A DNA stretch of 64,000 nucleotides from Hansschlegelia beijingensis (GTDB lineage: Bacteria > Pseudomonadota > Alphaproteobacteria > Rhizobiales > Methylopilaceae). This document shows, one piece after another, positions 27,013 through 36,379 of the stretch; the first letter of the stretch is position 1; each line of letters begins with the position of its first letter. Under the pieces are notes generated by a model. It made no database searches and was not told where the DNA came from. It saw only the letters and a list, made by a program, of their open reading frames with translations. A program made the position numbers and the translations under genes. The DNA lies in the NCBI RefSeq assembly GCF_014196425.1, contig NZ_JACIDR010000001.1, forward strand, positions 372,001 to 436,000, written 5' to 3'.

Positions 27013-27522
27013 TCAGGCGCTCCCGGAAGGGGTCTCGGCGACGCCGTCGGTCTGCGCGCGCCGCCATCCGGCCAGGCGTCCGGCGAGCTCGCGGTCGGAG
27101 AGCGCGAGCACCGAGGCGGCGAGCAGGGCGGCGTTCACCGCGCCGGCGCGGCCGATCGCCAGAGTGCCGACCGGCACGCCGGCCGGCATCTGGACGATCG
27201 ACAGCAGGCTGTCGAGCCCCGAGAGGGTGCTGGACTGGACCGGCACGCCGAACACCGGAAGCGCCGTCATGGAGGCGACCATCCCGGGCAGATGCGCCGC
27301 GCCTCCGGCGCCGGCGATCACGACCCTGAAGCCCTCGGCCTCGGCGCCCTTGGCGAACGCCACCAGCCGGTCCGGGGTCCGGTGCGCGGACACGATCCTG
27401 GCCGAATAGGGCACCCCGAGCGCGTCCAGCGTCTCGGCGGCGTGCGCGAGCGTGGCCCAGTCTGACTGGCTGCCCATCACGATCGCGACGGGGGGCGGCT
27501 CGGCGCGGTTGTCCGCGACCAT
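27013..27522 (-). CDS. purE: N5-carboxyaminoimidazole ribonucleotide mutase (PurE, class I)
   Basis: Converts N5-CAIR to CAIR, following PurK. It has 169 residues with the class I PurE blocks [23 protein letters not shown] (catalytic His), [37 protein letters not shown] and [16 protein letters not shown] 27522 is preceded by GGAG about 9 bp away; an in-frame TTG at 27564 would add 14 residues and is less likely. purC, purS, purQ and purL lie 29–35 kb away in this window. Confidence 0.96.
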   Translation of the reverse strand: MVADNRAEPPPVAIVMGSQSDWATLAHAAETLDALGVPYSARIVSAHRTPDRLVAFAKGAEAEGFRVVIAGAGGAAHLPGMVASMTALPVFGVPVQSSTLSGLDSLLSIVQMPAGVPVGTLAIGRAGAVNAALLAASVLALSDRELAGRLAGWRRAQTDGVAETPSGSA

Positions 27523-27605
27523 CTGGGCATGCTCCGAAGAAAAGAGGGGATCAGCGGTCGACAATAGGCGCCCGCGGTTTGGCAGGCAAGCAAGCCCGCC
27601 GGACG

Positions 27606-27830
27606 TCAGGCGATGATGTCGGGCGTGAGCTGGTCTTCCAGGAAGCCGATGCGGTCCTTGAGGCTCAGCTTGCGCTTCTTCAGCCGCTGGACCTGCAGCC
27701 GGTCGCCGGAGCCCAGCGCCTCGAGCGCGTCGATCGCGTGGTCGAGATCGCGGTGCTCCTCACGAAGGCGGGCGAGCTCCTCCCGGGCCGCCTGTTCCTG
27801 GGCCCGCGTCTCCTCGTCCCGCCCCGTCAT
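27606..27830 (-). CDS. DUF465 (YdcH-like) small coiled-coil protein
   Basis: A 74-residue, highly charged helical protein. The core [36 protein letters not shown] is the DUF465 pattern (basic LKKRKLxLKDxI in the second helix). The function of the family is unknown; members are small, dimeric and often stress-induced in Rhizobiales. It is divergent from a second DUF465 gene at 28010 with about 180 bp between, and lies beyond the purE start on the same strand. Confidence 0.85.
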   Translation of the reverse strand: MTGRDEETRAQEQAAREELARLREEHRDLDHAIDALEALGSGDRLQVQRLKKRKLSLKDRIGFLEDQLTPDIIA

Positions 27831-28009
27831 TCGTCAGCCTGTCTCTCACGCACGCGCTCTCCGCCCCCGAGTATCGCCGCCGTCCGCACGAGCGGCAAGC
27901 TCCGCCCGGCACGGCCCTGTGAAGGTCCGGAGAGCGATCTCTGTTCGACAGGCGGGGTCGACCGTGACATCATCGCCACGTCGATCCTAAAAAAAGGGAG
28001 ACGTGCTTT

Positions 28010-28192
28010 ATGTCCATCGAGTCCCACATCGCTGAGCTCGAGAAGAAACATCAAGCGATCGAACGGGAAATTGAGATCGAACTCACGCGCCCGAGCACCG
28101 ACGATGTCAGGGTAGCGTCTCTAAAGCGGAAGAAACTCCGCATCAAAGACGAAATGATGCGTTTGCAGTCACCGCAGCCCACGATTCACTGA
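28010..28192 (+). CDS. DUF465 (YdcH-like) small coiled-coil protein, second copy
   Basis: A 60-residue paralogue of the protein at 27.7 kb, with IAELEKKHQAIEREIEIEL and the diagnostic VASLKRKKLRIKDEMMRL. ATG 28010 has a strong AAAGGGAG at 27993–28000. It is less GC-biased at third positions than neighbours. A terminator hairpin follows its stop. Function unknown. Divergent placement with the first copy suggests a shared promoter region (27831–28009). Confidence 0.88.
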   Translation: MSIESHIAELEKKHQAIEREIEIELTRPSTDDVRVASLKRKKLRIKDEMMRLQSPQPTIH

Positions 28193-28222
28193 ACCAGCGG
28201 TTTTCAAACCTATCTTGCGTTT

Positions 28223-28254
28223 GCGCCGTCGACCTCATGGTCGGCGGCGCTTTC
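28223..28254 (+). terminator. Probable Rho-independent terminator after DUF465 gene
   Basis: A 12-bp stem with one G·T pair, GCGCCGTCGACC / GGTCGGCGGCGC (28223–28250), is followed by TTTC. It lies 31 bp after the stop. Confidence 0.65.
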
Positions 28255-28295
28255 ATGAGCGGAGCCGTGCTCGCGACGCGGCGGCCGCAGGCGCC

Positions 28296-28892
28296 TCAGC
28301 GCACCACGACCTTGGTGCCGATCGGCACGCGCTCATAGAGATCCTGCACGTCGAAATTGATCATGCGGATGCAGCCCGAGGACATCGCGCGGCCGATGGT
28401 CAGCGGTTCGTTCGTCCCGTGGATGCGGAACAGCGTGTCCTTGCCGTCGCGGTAGAGATACATCGCGCGGGCGCCGAGCGGGTTCTCGGGGCCGCCCGAC
28501 ATCCGCAGCGGCAGCTCCGGGCGGCGCTGGAGCATCTCGGCGGGCGGAATCCAGTCCGGCCACTCCTGCTTGGCGCCGACCTTGGCCTCGCCGGTCCAGC
28601 CGAAGCCCTCCTTGCCGACGCCCACCCCGTAGCGCATCGCCTTGCCGTCGGGCTCGACGAAATAGAGGAACTTGTCCTTCGTATCGATCACGATCGTGCC
28701 CGGCTTCTCGCCCGTCGGATCGACGACCTGCTGCCGGCGGTACTGGACCGGAAGGGCTGAGGGGTAGCTGGTCGACATTGCCGCGGCGATCGGGTCGGAG
28801 CCGAGATTGCTGGCGCAGCCCGCCAGCATCGAAGACGCCGCGAGCAACGCGGCCGCGGCGCAGCCTCGTACGACGTGAGACACTGAACTCAT
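28296..28892 (-). CDS. L,D-transpeptidase (YkuD) lipoprotein
   Basis: A 198-residue exported protein with a lipoprotein signal (…LLAASSMLAGC|AS). A YkuD domain follows: GTIVIDTKDKFLYFVEPDG, YGVGVGKEGFGWTGEAKV, and the catalytic HGTNEPLTIGRAMSSGCIRM (His and Cys of the HXX14–17[S/T]HGChN motif). Such enzymes form 3-3 crosslinks in peptidoglycan or attach outer-membrane proteins to it, especially in Rhizobiales. ATG 28892 was selected over the longer frame to 29051 because it places the signal peptide at the N-terminus. Confidence 0.93.
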   Translation of the reverse strand: MSSVSHVVRGCAAAALLAASSMLAGCASNLGSDPIAAAMSTSYPSALPVQYRRQQVVDPTGEKPGTIVIDTKDKFLYFVEPDGKAMRYGVGVGKEGFGWTGEAKVGAKQEWPDWIPPAEMLQRRPELPLRMSGGPENPLGARAMYLYRDGKDTLFRIHGTNEPLTIGRAMSSGCIRMINFDVQDLYERVPIGTKVVVR

Positions 28893-29125
28893 CTTGATCC
28901 CTGGCGTCCTGCACGTCGCGCTGGGGTCTCTTCCGGAGGACCCGAGCCGCCTGCTCCCTTGTTCGGACGATAAACGCAGCAATGGCCGTTCCGGGAGCAT
29001 CCGGTTTCTTCGTTGTTGTTTTCGAAGCTGCTCGTGGCGCGCGGGCCACACTCCGGGGCCAGGAAATCGCCAAGACGGCCCAAGAAGAGACGGGCCCGGA
29101 CCCCGGAACCGACGCGGCGCGGTCT

Positions 29126-30436
29126 TCAGCCGCGCGGCCGGCCGATCCCGTGGTAGACGAAGCCGTGCCGCTGCATCTCCTCGCGCGCATAAACGTTGCG
29201 CAGGTCGACCACGATCGGCTCACGCAGCAATTGCCTGACCCGGGCGAGGTCGAGCGCGCGGAACTGATCCCATTCGGTGAGCAGCACCAGGGCGTGGGCG
29301 CCGTCGAGCGCCTCATAGGCGTGGCCGGCGTAGATGACGTTGGGGAGATGGCTCCGCGCCTGCTCGGTCGCCTCGGGGTCGTAGGCCGACACGACGGCTC
29401 CCGCCGCCTCCAGCGCCGGCACCAGCGCGAGCGCCGGGGCCTCTCGCATATCGTCCGTGTTGGGCTTGAAGGCCAGACCGAGCAGACCGATCCGCTTGCC
29501 CGCGACCGACCCGCCGCAGGCCGCGATCACGCGGCCGGCGAGCGCGTCGCGGCGCGCCTCGTTGACCGCGATCACGGTCTCCACGATCCGGACCGGCGAG
29601 CCGTATTCCTGCGCCGTAAGGGCAAGCGCCCGCGTGTCCTTCGGGAAGCAGGAGCCTCCGAAGCCAGGCCCCGCGTGCAGGAACTTCGGCCCGATGCGGT
29701 TGTCGAGACCGATGCCGCGCGCGACCTCCTGCACGTTCGCGCCGACCTTCTCGCACAGGTCGGCGATCTCGTTGATGAAGGTGATCTTGGTCGCGAGGAA
29801 CGCGTTCGAGGCGTATTTGATGAGCTCCGCCGAACGTCGGTCGGTGAACACCAGCGGCGCGACATTCAGATAGAGCGGGCGGTAGAGAGCCTCCATGGCC
29901 GCCCGCGCGCGGGGATCCTCGACGCCGACCACGATCCGGTCGGGCCGCTTGAAGTCGTCGATCGCGGAGCCTTCCCGCAGGAATTCCGGGTTGGAGGCGA
30001 CGGCGAGGTCAGCGTCCGGATTGGTCTCGCGCATGACGCGCTCGACGTCGTCGCCGGCGCCGACCGGCACGGTCGACTTGTTCACCACCACCGTGAAGCC
30101 TTCGAGCGCCCCGGCGATCTGCCGGGCCGCCTCCATCACGAAGGTCAGGTCGGCGTGACCGTTCCCGCGACGCGAAGGCGTGCCGACGGCGATCATCACG
30201 ACGTCCGCCTCGCGCACCGCAGGCGCAAGCTCGGTCGAAAACGTCAGCCGGCCGGCGGAGAGATTTCGCTCGACGAGTTCGTCGAGGCCGGGCTCGTAGA
30301 TCGGCACGATCGCCTTGTTGAGCGCTTCGATCTTTCGTTCGTCAGAGTCGATGCAGGCCACCTGGTGGCCGAAATCCGCGAAACATGCGCCGGAGACCAG
30401 CCCGACGTAGCCCGAACCGATGACAGTGACGCGCAA
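29126..30436 (-). CDS. ugd: UDP-glucose 6-dehydrogenase
   Basis: Oxidises UDP-glucose to UDP-glucuronate (two NAD+), a precursor for exopolysaccharide and lipid A sugars. It has 436 residues with the N-terminal Rossmann motif VTVIGSGYVGLVSGACFA, VGTPSRRG, NKSTVPVGAGDD, SNPEFLREGSAIDDF, KYASNAFLATKITFINEIA, the catalytic-cysteine block GPGFGGSCFPKDTRAL, and C-terminal GLAFKPNTDDMREAPAL. The start is TTG at 30436 with AGAGGG about 8 bp upstream. It lies 101 bp downstream of glgA on the same strand and may be transcribed with the glycogen genes or from its own promoter. Confidence 0.95.
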   Translation of the reverse strand: MRVTVIGSGYVGLVSGACFADFGHQVACIDSDERKIEALNKAIVPIYEPGLDELVERNLSAGRLTFSTELAPAVREADVVMIAVGTPSRRGNGHADLTFVMEAARQIAGALEGFTVVVNKSTVPVGAGDDVERVMRETNPDADLAVASNPEFLREGSAIDDFKRPDRIVVGVEDPRARAAMEALYRPLYLNVAPLVFTDRRSAELIKYASNAFLATKITFINEIADLCEKVGANVQEVARGIGLDNRIGPKFLHAGPGFGGSCFPKDTRALALTAQEYGSPVRIVETVIAVNEARRDALAGRVIAACGGSVAGKRIGLLGLAFKPNTDDMREAPALALVPALEAAGAVVSAYDPEATEQARSHLPNVIYAGHAYEALDGAHALVLLTEWDQFRALDLARVRQLLREPIVVDLRNVYAREEMQRHGFVYHGIGRPRG

Positions 30437-30537
30437 CGACTAGGCCCTCTGATGCTACGCCCGCGGTTCGGCCCGTGGGATGGTGGGCGGATATGGCTTT
30501 CCAAGCGAACCAAGTAGAGCGCCCGCGTCGGAAGTCC

Positions 30538-31974
30538 TCAGGGCGCAAGGTCGCGGAATAGTTGTGCGTACACCTTGGCGGACGCGGCCCACGAGACGTC
30601 GGTCGCCATGCCGTTGCGCTGGAGGCGGGCCCAAGTTCCCTGATCGGCGTAGAGCGCGGCCGTCCGCCGGATGGCGGCCTCGAGAGCCCCGCGGCCGGCG
30701 GGAGAAAACTGCACGCCGGTCGCCACGCCGGCGGCGATCGCCACCGGGTTGGCGTCGATGACCGTGTCGGCGAGCCCGCCCACCCGGGCGACGACCGGAA
30801 CCGCGCCATAGCGCAGGGCGCAGAGCTGGGTGAGGCCGCAGGGCTCGAAGCGCGACGGGACCACCAGGGCGTCGGCGCCGCCCTGGATGAGATGAGCCAG
30901 CGTCTCGTCATAGCCGAAGGCGCAGCCGATCCGGCCCGGATGCGTCTCCGCAAGGGCGCGGAAGCGATCCTCCAGGGCCACGTCGCCCGCCCCGAGCACC
31001 GCCAGGTTGGCGCCGGCCTCGAGCAGGGCCGGCATCGCGTCCGCAAGCAGGTCGAGGCCCTTCTGCGCGGACAGCCGGCTCACGACGCCGAAGGTCGGCC
31101 CGGCGCTCGCGGCCAGCCGGAACCGCTCCGACAGCGCGCGCTTGTTGAGACGCCGGCCCGAAAGGTCCTTCGCCGAGTAGCGCATCTCGAGCGCGGGGTC
31201 GGTCGCGGGGTCCCAGACTTCGACGTCGATGCCGTTCAGTATGCCGAAGACGTCGCGCTTGCGGCTGCGCAGCAGCCCCTCGAGGCCCATCCCGCCGGCG
31301 GGCTCCAGGATCTCGGAGGCGTAGCTCGGCGACACGGTGGTGATCCGGTCGGCGTAGTAGATCCCGGCCTTCAGGAAGCCGATCCCGCCATAATACTCGA
31401 CGCCTTCGATCGACATGGCCTGCGGGGGAAGCCCGAGGCGCGGAAGCAGATCCGCCGGAAACGAGCCCTGGAAGGCGATGTTGTGAATGGTGGCGACGAT
31501 CCGCGGCCGCCGTTCGGCATGGGCCATGTAGGCCGCCGCGAAACCGGACTGCCAGTCGTGCAGGTGCGCCACGTCGGGGGCGGGAAGAGCGGTCGCGCCG
31601 CGGCCGATCTCGGCGGCGACCCGCCCGAGGGCCGCGAAGCGGAACGCGTTGTCCGGCCAGTCGCGGCCGCCGGCGTCCGCGTAAAGCCCGCCGGGCCGCG
31701 CGTAGAGATGAGGCGCGTCGATCGCGATCACCTCGAGCCCCGCGGCTCGGCCGGCCACCGCAGCGGCGGGCCCGCCGAACAGGTCGTCGAAACGCGCGAC
31801 GATCTCGCCGTCGCGCAGCGCGTGCAGCACCGCCCCGAAGCCCGGGAGTAGGGTCTGGACGCGCACTCCGGTCGGCTCGAGCGCGGCGGGAAGCGCGCCG
31901 ACCACGTCCGCCAGCCCGCCGGTCTTGACCAGCGGGTAAGCTTCGGAGGCGACGGCCAGAACGTTCAATGACAT
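30538..31974 (-). CDS. glgA: Glycogen synthase (ADP-glucose dependent)
   Basis: GT5 family glycosyltransferase that extends alpha-1,4-glucan from ADP-glucose; 478 residues. The N-terminal ADP-glucose motif is VKTGGLADVVGALP (Lys-Thr-Gly-Gly). Others are HLHDWQSGFAA, TIHNIAFQGSFP, and in the C-terminal domain VVSRLSAQKGLDLL, RFEPCGLTQLCALRYGAVP and VGGLADTVID. It is the last of glgP–glgC–glgA on the minus strand, 73 bp after glgC, which supplies the substrate. Confidence 0.96.
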   Translation of the reverse strand: MSLNVLAVASEAYPLVKTGGLADVVGALPAALEPTGVRVQTLLPGFGAVLHALRDGEIVARFDDLFGGPAAAVAGRAAGLEVIAIDAPHLYARPGGLYADAGGRDWPDNAFRFAALGRVAAEIGRGATALPAPDVAHLHDWQSGFAAAYMAHAERRPRIVATIHNIAFQGSFPADLLPRLGLPPQAMSIEGVEYYGGIGFLKAGIYYADRITTVSPSYASEILEPAGGMGLEGLLRSRKRDVFGILNGIDVEVWDPATDPALEMRYSAKDLSGRRLNKRALSERFRLAASAGPTFGVVSRLSAQKGLDLLADAMPALLEAGANLAVLGAGDVALEDRFRALAETHPGRIGCAFGYDETLAHLIQGGADALVVPSRFEPCGLTQLCALRYGAVPVVARVGGLADTVIDANPVAIAAGVATGVQFSPAGRGALEAAIRRTAALYADQGTWARLQRNGMATDVSWAASAKVYAQLFRDLAP

Positions 31975-32047
31975 CGGCTCTCTCTTGTGGGAGCGAGGCG
32001 AGGTTCATAGCCCTTGATGGCGGCGGAGACGACCCCGCGCCCGGGGA

Positions 32048-33310
32048 TCAAAGACGGTCGATCATCGACTGGGTGATCAGGCAGACGCCCTTCTTGGTCC
32101 GCCGGAAGCGTTGCGCGTCGAGTTCGGGGTCCTCGCCGACGACGAGCTTTGGCGGAATCTTCACGCCGCGGTCCACCACGACGTTCTTCAGCCGGCAGGA
32201 GCGCCCGATGTCGACATAGGGGAGCACGACGGCGCGCTCGACCTCGGTGTAGGAGTTCACCCGCACGCCGGTGAACAGCAGCGACTCCGTCACGCAGGCG
32301 CCCGAGACCACGCAGCCGCCCGACACCAGCGAGGAGACCGCCTGGCCGCGGCGCCCGTCCTCGTTGTGGATGAACTTGGCGGGCGGGACCATCTCGGCGA
32401 AGGTCGAGATCGGCCAGTTCTGATCGTAGAGATCGAGGGCCGGGACGAAGTCGGTGAGGTCGAGATTGGCCTCGAAATAGGCGTCCACCGTGCCGACGTC
32501 GCGCCAGTAGGGCTCCTTTTCCGAGGATGACCGCACGCAGGAGCGCGAGAAGTGGTGCGCCACCGCTTTCCCGCCCTTCACGATCTGCGGGATGATGTCG
32601 TGCCCGAAATCGTGGCTGGAGTTCGGGTCCTCGGCGTCCTTGCGCAGCAGCTCGAACAGGAACGGCGTGTCGAAGACATAGATGCCCATGCTGGCGAGCG
32701 CCTGGTCGGGCTTGCCGGGCATCCCGGGCGGATCGGCGGGCTTCTCCAGGAAGGCGATGACGCGGTCGCGTTCGTCGACATGCATGACGCCGAAGGCGCT
32801 CGCCTCGCTGCGCTCGACCTCGAGGCAGCCGATCGTGACGTCCGCGCCGCTCTCGACGTGCTGCGCGAGCATCTGCTCGTAGTCCATCTTGTAGATGTGG
32901 TCGCCAGCCAGCACGACGATGTGGCGCGGCGCGTAGTCCTCGATGATGTCGATGTTCTGATAGACCGCGTCCGCGGTCCCGAGATACCAGGCGCCTTCCG
33001 AAACCCGCTGGCTGGCCGGGAGCAGGTCGAAGCTCTCGTTGCGCTCGGCGCGGAAGAAGTTCCAGCCCCTCTGCAGGTGGCGGAGCAGGCTGTGCGCCTT
33101 GTATTGCGTGGCGACGCCGATCCGCCGGATCCCCGAGTTCAGCGCGTTCGAGAGCGCGAAGTCGATGATGCGCGACTTGCCCCCGAAATAGACCGCCGGC
33201 TTGGCGCGCCGGTCGGTCAGCTCCCTGAGGCGGGATCCGCGCCCCCCCGCCAGGACGAACGCCATCGCCCCGCGGGCGTAGGGCGGGCCAAGCGGCGTCT
33301 TGGGGGGCAT
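32048..33310 (-). CDS. glgC: Glucose-1-phosphate adenylyltransferase (ADP-glucose pyrophosphorylase)
   Basis: Commits glucose-1-phosphate to glycogen by forming ADP-glucose. It has 420 residues with a nucleotidyltransferase motif [62 protein letters not shown] and [30 protein letters not shown] follows, and the C-terminal left-handed beta-helix ends [16 protein letters not shown]. The family is allosterically regulated by glycolytic intermediates; the Arg/Lys-rich N-terminus is consistent. It is located 35 bp after glgP and 73 bp before glgA. Confidence 0.96.
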   Translation of the reverse strand: MPPKTPLGPPYARGAMAFVLAGGRGSRLRELTDRRAKPAVYFGGKSRIIDFALSNALNSGIRRIGVATQYKAHSLLRHLQRGWNFFRAERNESFDLLPASQRVSEGAWYLGTADAVYQNIDIIEDYAPRHIVVLAGDHIYKMDYEQMLAQHVESGADVTIGCLEVERSEASAFGVMHVDERDRVIAFLEKPADPPGMPGKPDQALASMGIYVFDTPFLFELLRKDAEDPNSSHDFGHDIIPQIVKGGKAVAHHFSRSCVRSSSEKEPYWRDVGTVDAYFEANLDLTDFVPALDLYDQNWPISTFAEMVPPAKFIHNEDGRRGQAVSSLVSGGCVVSGACVTESLLFTGVRVNSYTEVERAVVLPYVDIGRSCRLKNVVVDRGVKIPPKLVVGEDPELDAQRFRRTKKGVCLITQSMIDRL

Positions 33311-33345
33311 GCGGGCGTCTCCTGGCGTCGCCTGGCTCCGCGGCC

Positions 33346-35856
33346 TCAGGCGAGATCGCTCGAGGGCTGCACGTTCCAGATCTCCTTGGCGTACTCAAGT
33401 ATGGTCCGGTCGGACGAGAACCAGCCCACCTGCGCGGTGTTCTTGACGCTGGCGCTCATCCAGGCGGACTTGTCGCGCCACAGTCTGTACACGCTCCGCT
33501 GGGCGTCGAAATAGGCGTCGAAGTCCGCCGTCACCAGGAAAACGTCGTTGTCGAGCAGCCCGTCGATCAGGCCGCGATAGCGGCTCGGATCGTCCGGCGA
33601 GAACACGCCGTTGCGGATCGAGTCCAGCACCTCGCGCAGGGTCGGGGAGGCCTCCACGGCGGCGTGGGCGTTGAAGCCGCGCTGCTTGCGCGCCTGCACC
33701 TCCTGGGCCGTGAGCCCGAAGATGAAGATATTGTCGTCGCCGACGCGCTCGCGGATCTCCACATTGGCGCCGTCCAGCGTGCCGATGGTGAGCGCGCCGT
33801 TCAGGGCGAGCTTCATGTTGCCCGTGCCGGACGCTTCGGTGCCCGCGGTGGAGATCTGCTCGGAAAGGTCGGCCGCCGGGATTATCGCCTCGGCGAGGCT
33901 CACATTGTAGTTCGGCAGGAAGGCCACCTTGAGCAGCCCGCGCACGGTCGGGTCGGAATTGACGATCCGGGCGACATCGTTGGCGAGCTTGATGATCAGC
34001 TTGGCCTGATGGTAGCTCGCCGCCGCCTTGCCCGCGAAGATCTTCACGCGCGGCATCCAGGCGCGCATCGGCTGCGCGCGGATCGCGTTGTAGACCGCCA
34101 CCGTCTCGAGAATGTTCAGAAGCTGCCGCTTGTATTCGTGAATGCGCTTGATCTGGACGTCGAACAGCGCGTCCGGGTCGACCCAGACGTCGTTGCGCTC
34201 GGCGATGATCTTGGCGAGCGCCACCTTGTTCTCGCGTCGCGCGTTCAGCAGCGCGTCGTGCAGTCCGGCGTCGTCCGCCATCGGCAGCAACAGCTCGAGC
34301 CGCTCCGGATCGTCGAGCAGCTCCGGGCCGACGGCCTCGATCAGGATTTTGGTCAGCCTCGGATTGGCCTGCGCCAGCCAGCGCCGGAAGGTGATGCCGT
34401 TGGTCTTGTTGACGATCCGGTCCGGGTGCAGCGCGTGCAGGTCCCGGAACACGGTCTGCTTCATGAGGTCGGTGTGAAGCGCCGAGACGCCGTTCACCTT
34501 GTGTGAGCCGATGAAGGCCAGCACGCCCATCCGCACTCGTCGGCCGCCGTTCTCGTCGATCAGCGAGACCGAGGACAGCAGCCCGTCGTCGCCCGGCCGC
34601 TTGCCGCGCGCGGTCTCGAGCTCGAGCGCGTTGATCATGTAGATGATCTGCATGTGGCGCGGCAGCAGCCGCTCCATCAGCGGCAGCGGCCAGCTCTCCA
34701 GCGCCTCGGGCAGAAGCGTGTGGTTGGTGTAGGAGAACGTGCCGACCGTGATCAGCCAGGCCTCCGCCCACGGCACGTCGTGGAGGTCGATCAGGATGCG
34801 CATCAGCTCAGGGATGGCGATCGCCGGATGCGTGTCGTTCAGCTGAATGGCGACGTGGTCGGGCAGCGACCCGAGGTCGCCATGCTCCTCCAGATGCCGG
34901 CGGACGAGATCCTGCAGCGAGGCGGAAGCGAAGAAGTATTCCTGGCGCAGCCGCAGCTCCTGGCCGGCCGGCGTCTCGTCGCTCGGGTAGAGGACCTTGG
35001 AGATCGACTCGACCCGGACGCGGTCGGCGAGCGCGCCGACATAGTCGCCGCGGTTGAACGCCGCGAGGCTCAGCGGGTCGGGCGCGCGGGCGGACCACAG
35101 ACGCAGCGTGTTGACGTGCTTGCCGCGCCAGCCGACGACCGGGATGTCGAACGCCACCGCGTCGACCTTCTCGGCCGGCCGCCAGACGTGCTTGGCCCGG
35201 CCGCCCGAATTGATCTGTTCGACATAGCCGCCGAAGCCGATGGCGTAGTCGATCTCCGGATGGGCGAACTCCCAGGGGTTGCCGAACGAGAGCCAGTCTT
35301 CGGGATATTCCTGCTGCCAGCCGTCGCGCATGCCCTGGCGGAACAGGCCGTGGTCGTAGCGGATGCCGTAGCCGAAGGCCGGGACGCCGACGGAGGCCAT
35401 CGAATCCATGAAGCAGGCGGCGAGCCGGCCGAGGCCGCCATTGCCGAGCGCGGCGTCCGGCTCGGCTTCGCGCACGCGGTCGAGCTCGACGCCAAGGCCC
35501 GCGAGCGCTTCGCGCGCGGCATCGGTGAGGCCGAGATTATGCAGCGCGTCGAACAGCAGGCGGCCGATGAGGAACTCAAGCGAGAGATAGTAGACGCGCT
35601 TGCGCGGCCGCGCGTGATCGGGCGCATGCTCGAGCAGCCAGCGATCGACGATCCGGTCGCGCACGGCGAGGGCGGTCGCGACGAACCAGTCCCGTGTGCT
35701 GGCGGTCTCCGGGGAGCGGCCGACCGAATAGGTCAGCTCCGCCAGGATCTCCTGCCGCAGCTTCGTGGCGTCCGTCGTTCCGCTCGCCTCTGAGCCCGCC
35801 TTGCGCACAGGGCGGCGCGCCACGTCCGCCGCGAGGGCGGTGGGTGTGTCGTTCAT
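33346..35856 (-). CDS. glgP: Glycogen/starch phosphorylase
   Basis: Releases glucose-1-phosphate from alpha-1,4-glucan ends; PLP enzyme of 836 residues, the normal GT35 length. It contains [66 protein letters not shown] and the PLP region [20 protein letters not shown] (Lys), followed by [16 protein letters not shown] 35856 with GGAG 8 bp upstream is preferred over the in-frame start at 35913. A 172-bp gap upstream could hold the promoter of glgP–glgC–glgA. Confidence 0.96.
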   Translation of the reverse strand: MNDTPTALAADVARRPVRKAGSEASGTTDATKLRQEILAELTYSVGRSPETASTRDWFVATALAVRDRIVDRWLLEHAPDHARPRKRVYYLSLEFLIGRLLFDALHNLGLTDAAREALAGLGVELDRVREAEPDAALGNGGLGRLAACFMDSMASVGVPAFGYGIRYDHGLFRQGMRDGWQQEYPEDWLSFGNPWEFAHPEIDYAIGFGGYVEQINSGGRAKHVWRPAEKVDAVAFDIPVVGWRGKHVNTLRLWSARAPDPLSLAAFNRGDYVGALADRVRVESISKVLYPSDETPAGQELRLRQEYFFASASLQDLVRRHLEEHGDLGSLPDHVAIQLNDTHPAIAIPELMRILIDLHDVPWAEAWLITVGTFSYTNHTLLPEALESWPLPLMERLLPRHMQIIYMINALELETARGKRPGDDGLLSSVSLIDENGGRRVRMGVLAFIGSHKVNGVSALHTDLMKQTVFRDLHALHPDRIVNKTNGITFRRWLAQANPRLTKILIEAVGPELLDDPERLELLLPMADDAGLHDALLNARRENKVALAKIIAERNDVWVDPDALFDVQIKRIHEYKRQLLNILETVAVYNAIRAQPMRAWMPRVKIFAGKAAASYHQAKLIIKLANDVARIVNSDPTVRGLLKVAFLPNYNVSLAEAIIPAADLSEQISTAGTEASGTGNMKLALNGALTIGTLDGANVEIRERVGDDNIFIFGLTAQEVQARKQRGFNAHAAVEASPTLREVLDSIRNGVFSPDDPSRYRGLIDGLLDNDVFLVTADFDAYFDAQRSVYRLWRDKSAWMSASVKNTAQVGWFSSDRTILEYAKEIWNVQPSSDLA

Positions 35857-36028
35857 CGCGCTGTCTCCGTCTTCGCCGGCGTCCGCACCGACGCCGCGGC
35901 TCCAGTCAAACACGTGGAGTTCGCGATGGCGACCTCCAGAGCCGGCCTCTGTGGAAGATGACGCGGGGCGACGCCGGCGCCCTCAGGAGCCGACGGGGCA
36001 GGCCACGAAGGAGAAGGCGCGCAACCGG

Positions 36029-36367
36029 TCAGGCGCGCGCGAACAGCAATACGTTGCCTTCAGGGTCGTCCGTCGCTTCGCGGACGGCGTCCTCCTGGTC
36101 GGCGGCGGCTTCGAGCCGGCCTCGCAGGTTGCGCACCGCGCCCAGCATCTCGAGGCCGAGGCCGAGCGGGGCGCACATCAGGGTCGTCGCATATACGTCC
36201 AGAGCCTGACCCAGCAGTTCCGCGTCGTGACGGGAGAGCGGCAGTTTCAGCGTGTCCATGGCCAAACCATCAGGGAGCCGTGGCGCGAGTGGGAGCTCTA
36301 ATCCTGCGACTCGCGCGGTGTTGGCCGGCTCACTGAATTTCTGCTCTCGCACGGCATGAATTGACAT
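36029..36367 (-). CDS. Small hypothetical protein downstream of treY
   Basis: I do not recognise this product: up to 112 residues from ATG 36367, or 76 from an internal ATG at 36259 that begins MDTLKLPLSRHDAELLGQAL. The C-terminal part is helical with LMCAPLGLGLEMLGAVRNLRGRLEAAADQEDAVREATDDPEG and no signal or membrane segment. It starts 12 bp after the treY stop, and a perfect inverted repeat spans the upstream start codon. No Shine-Dalgarno sequence is convincing for either start. It may be co-transcribed with the trehalose genes. The sequence offers no function. Confidence 0.5.
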   Translation of the reverse strand: MSIHAVREQKFSEPANTARVAGLELPLAPRLPDGLAMDTLKLPLSRHDAELLGQALDVYATTLMCAPLGLGLEMLGAVRNLRGRLEAAADQEDAVREATDDPEGNVLLFARA

Positions 36368-36379
36368 ACGCAGTATGTC
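36363..36379. repeat. Perfect 17-bp inverted repeat between treY and the small hypothetical gene
   Basis: GACATAC–GCA–GTATGTC: two perfect 7-bp arms with a 3-bp centre. It abuts the treY stop and includes the upstream start codon candidate (36367) of the small gene. It is AT-richer than its surroundings. It could be an operator or an mRNA hairpin hiding the start. Confidence 0.6.
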
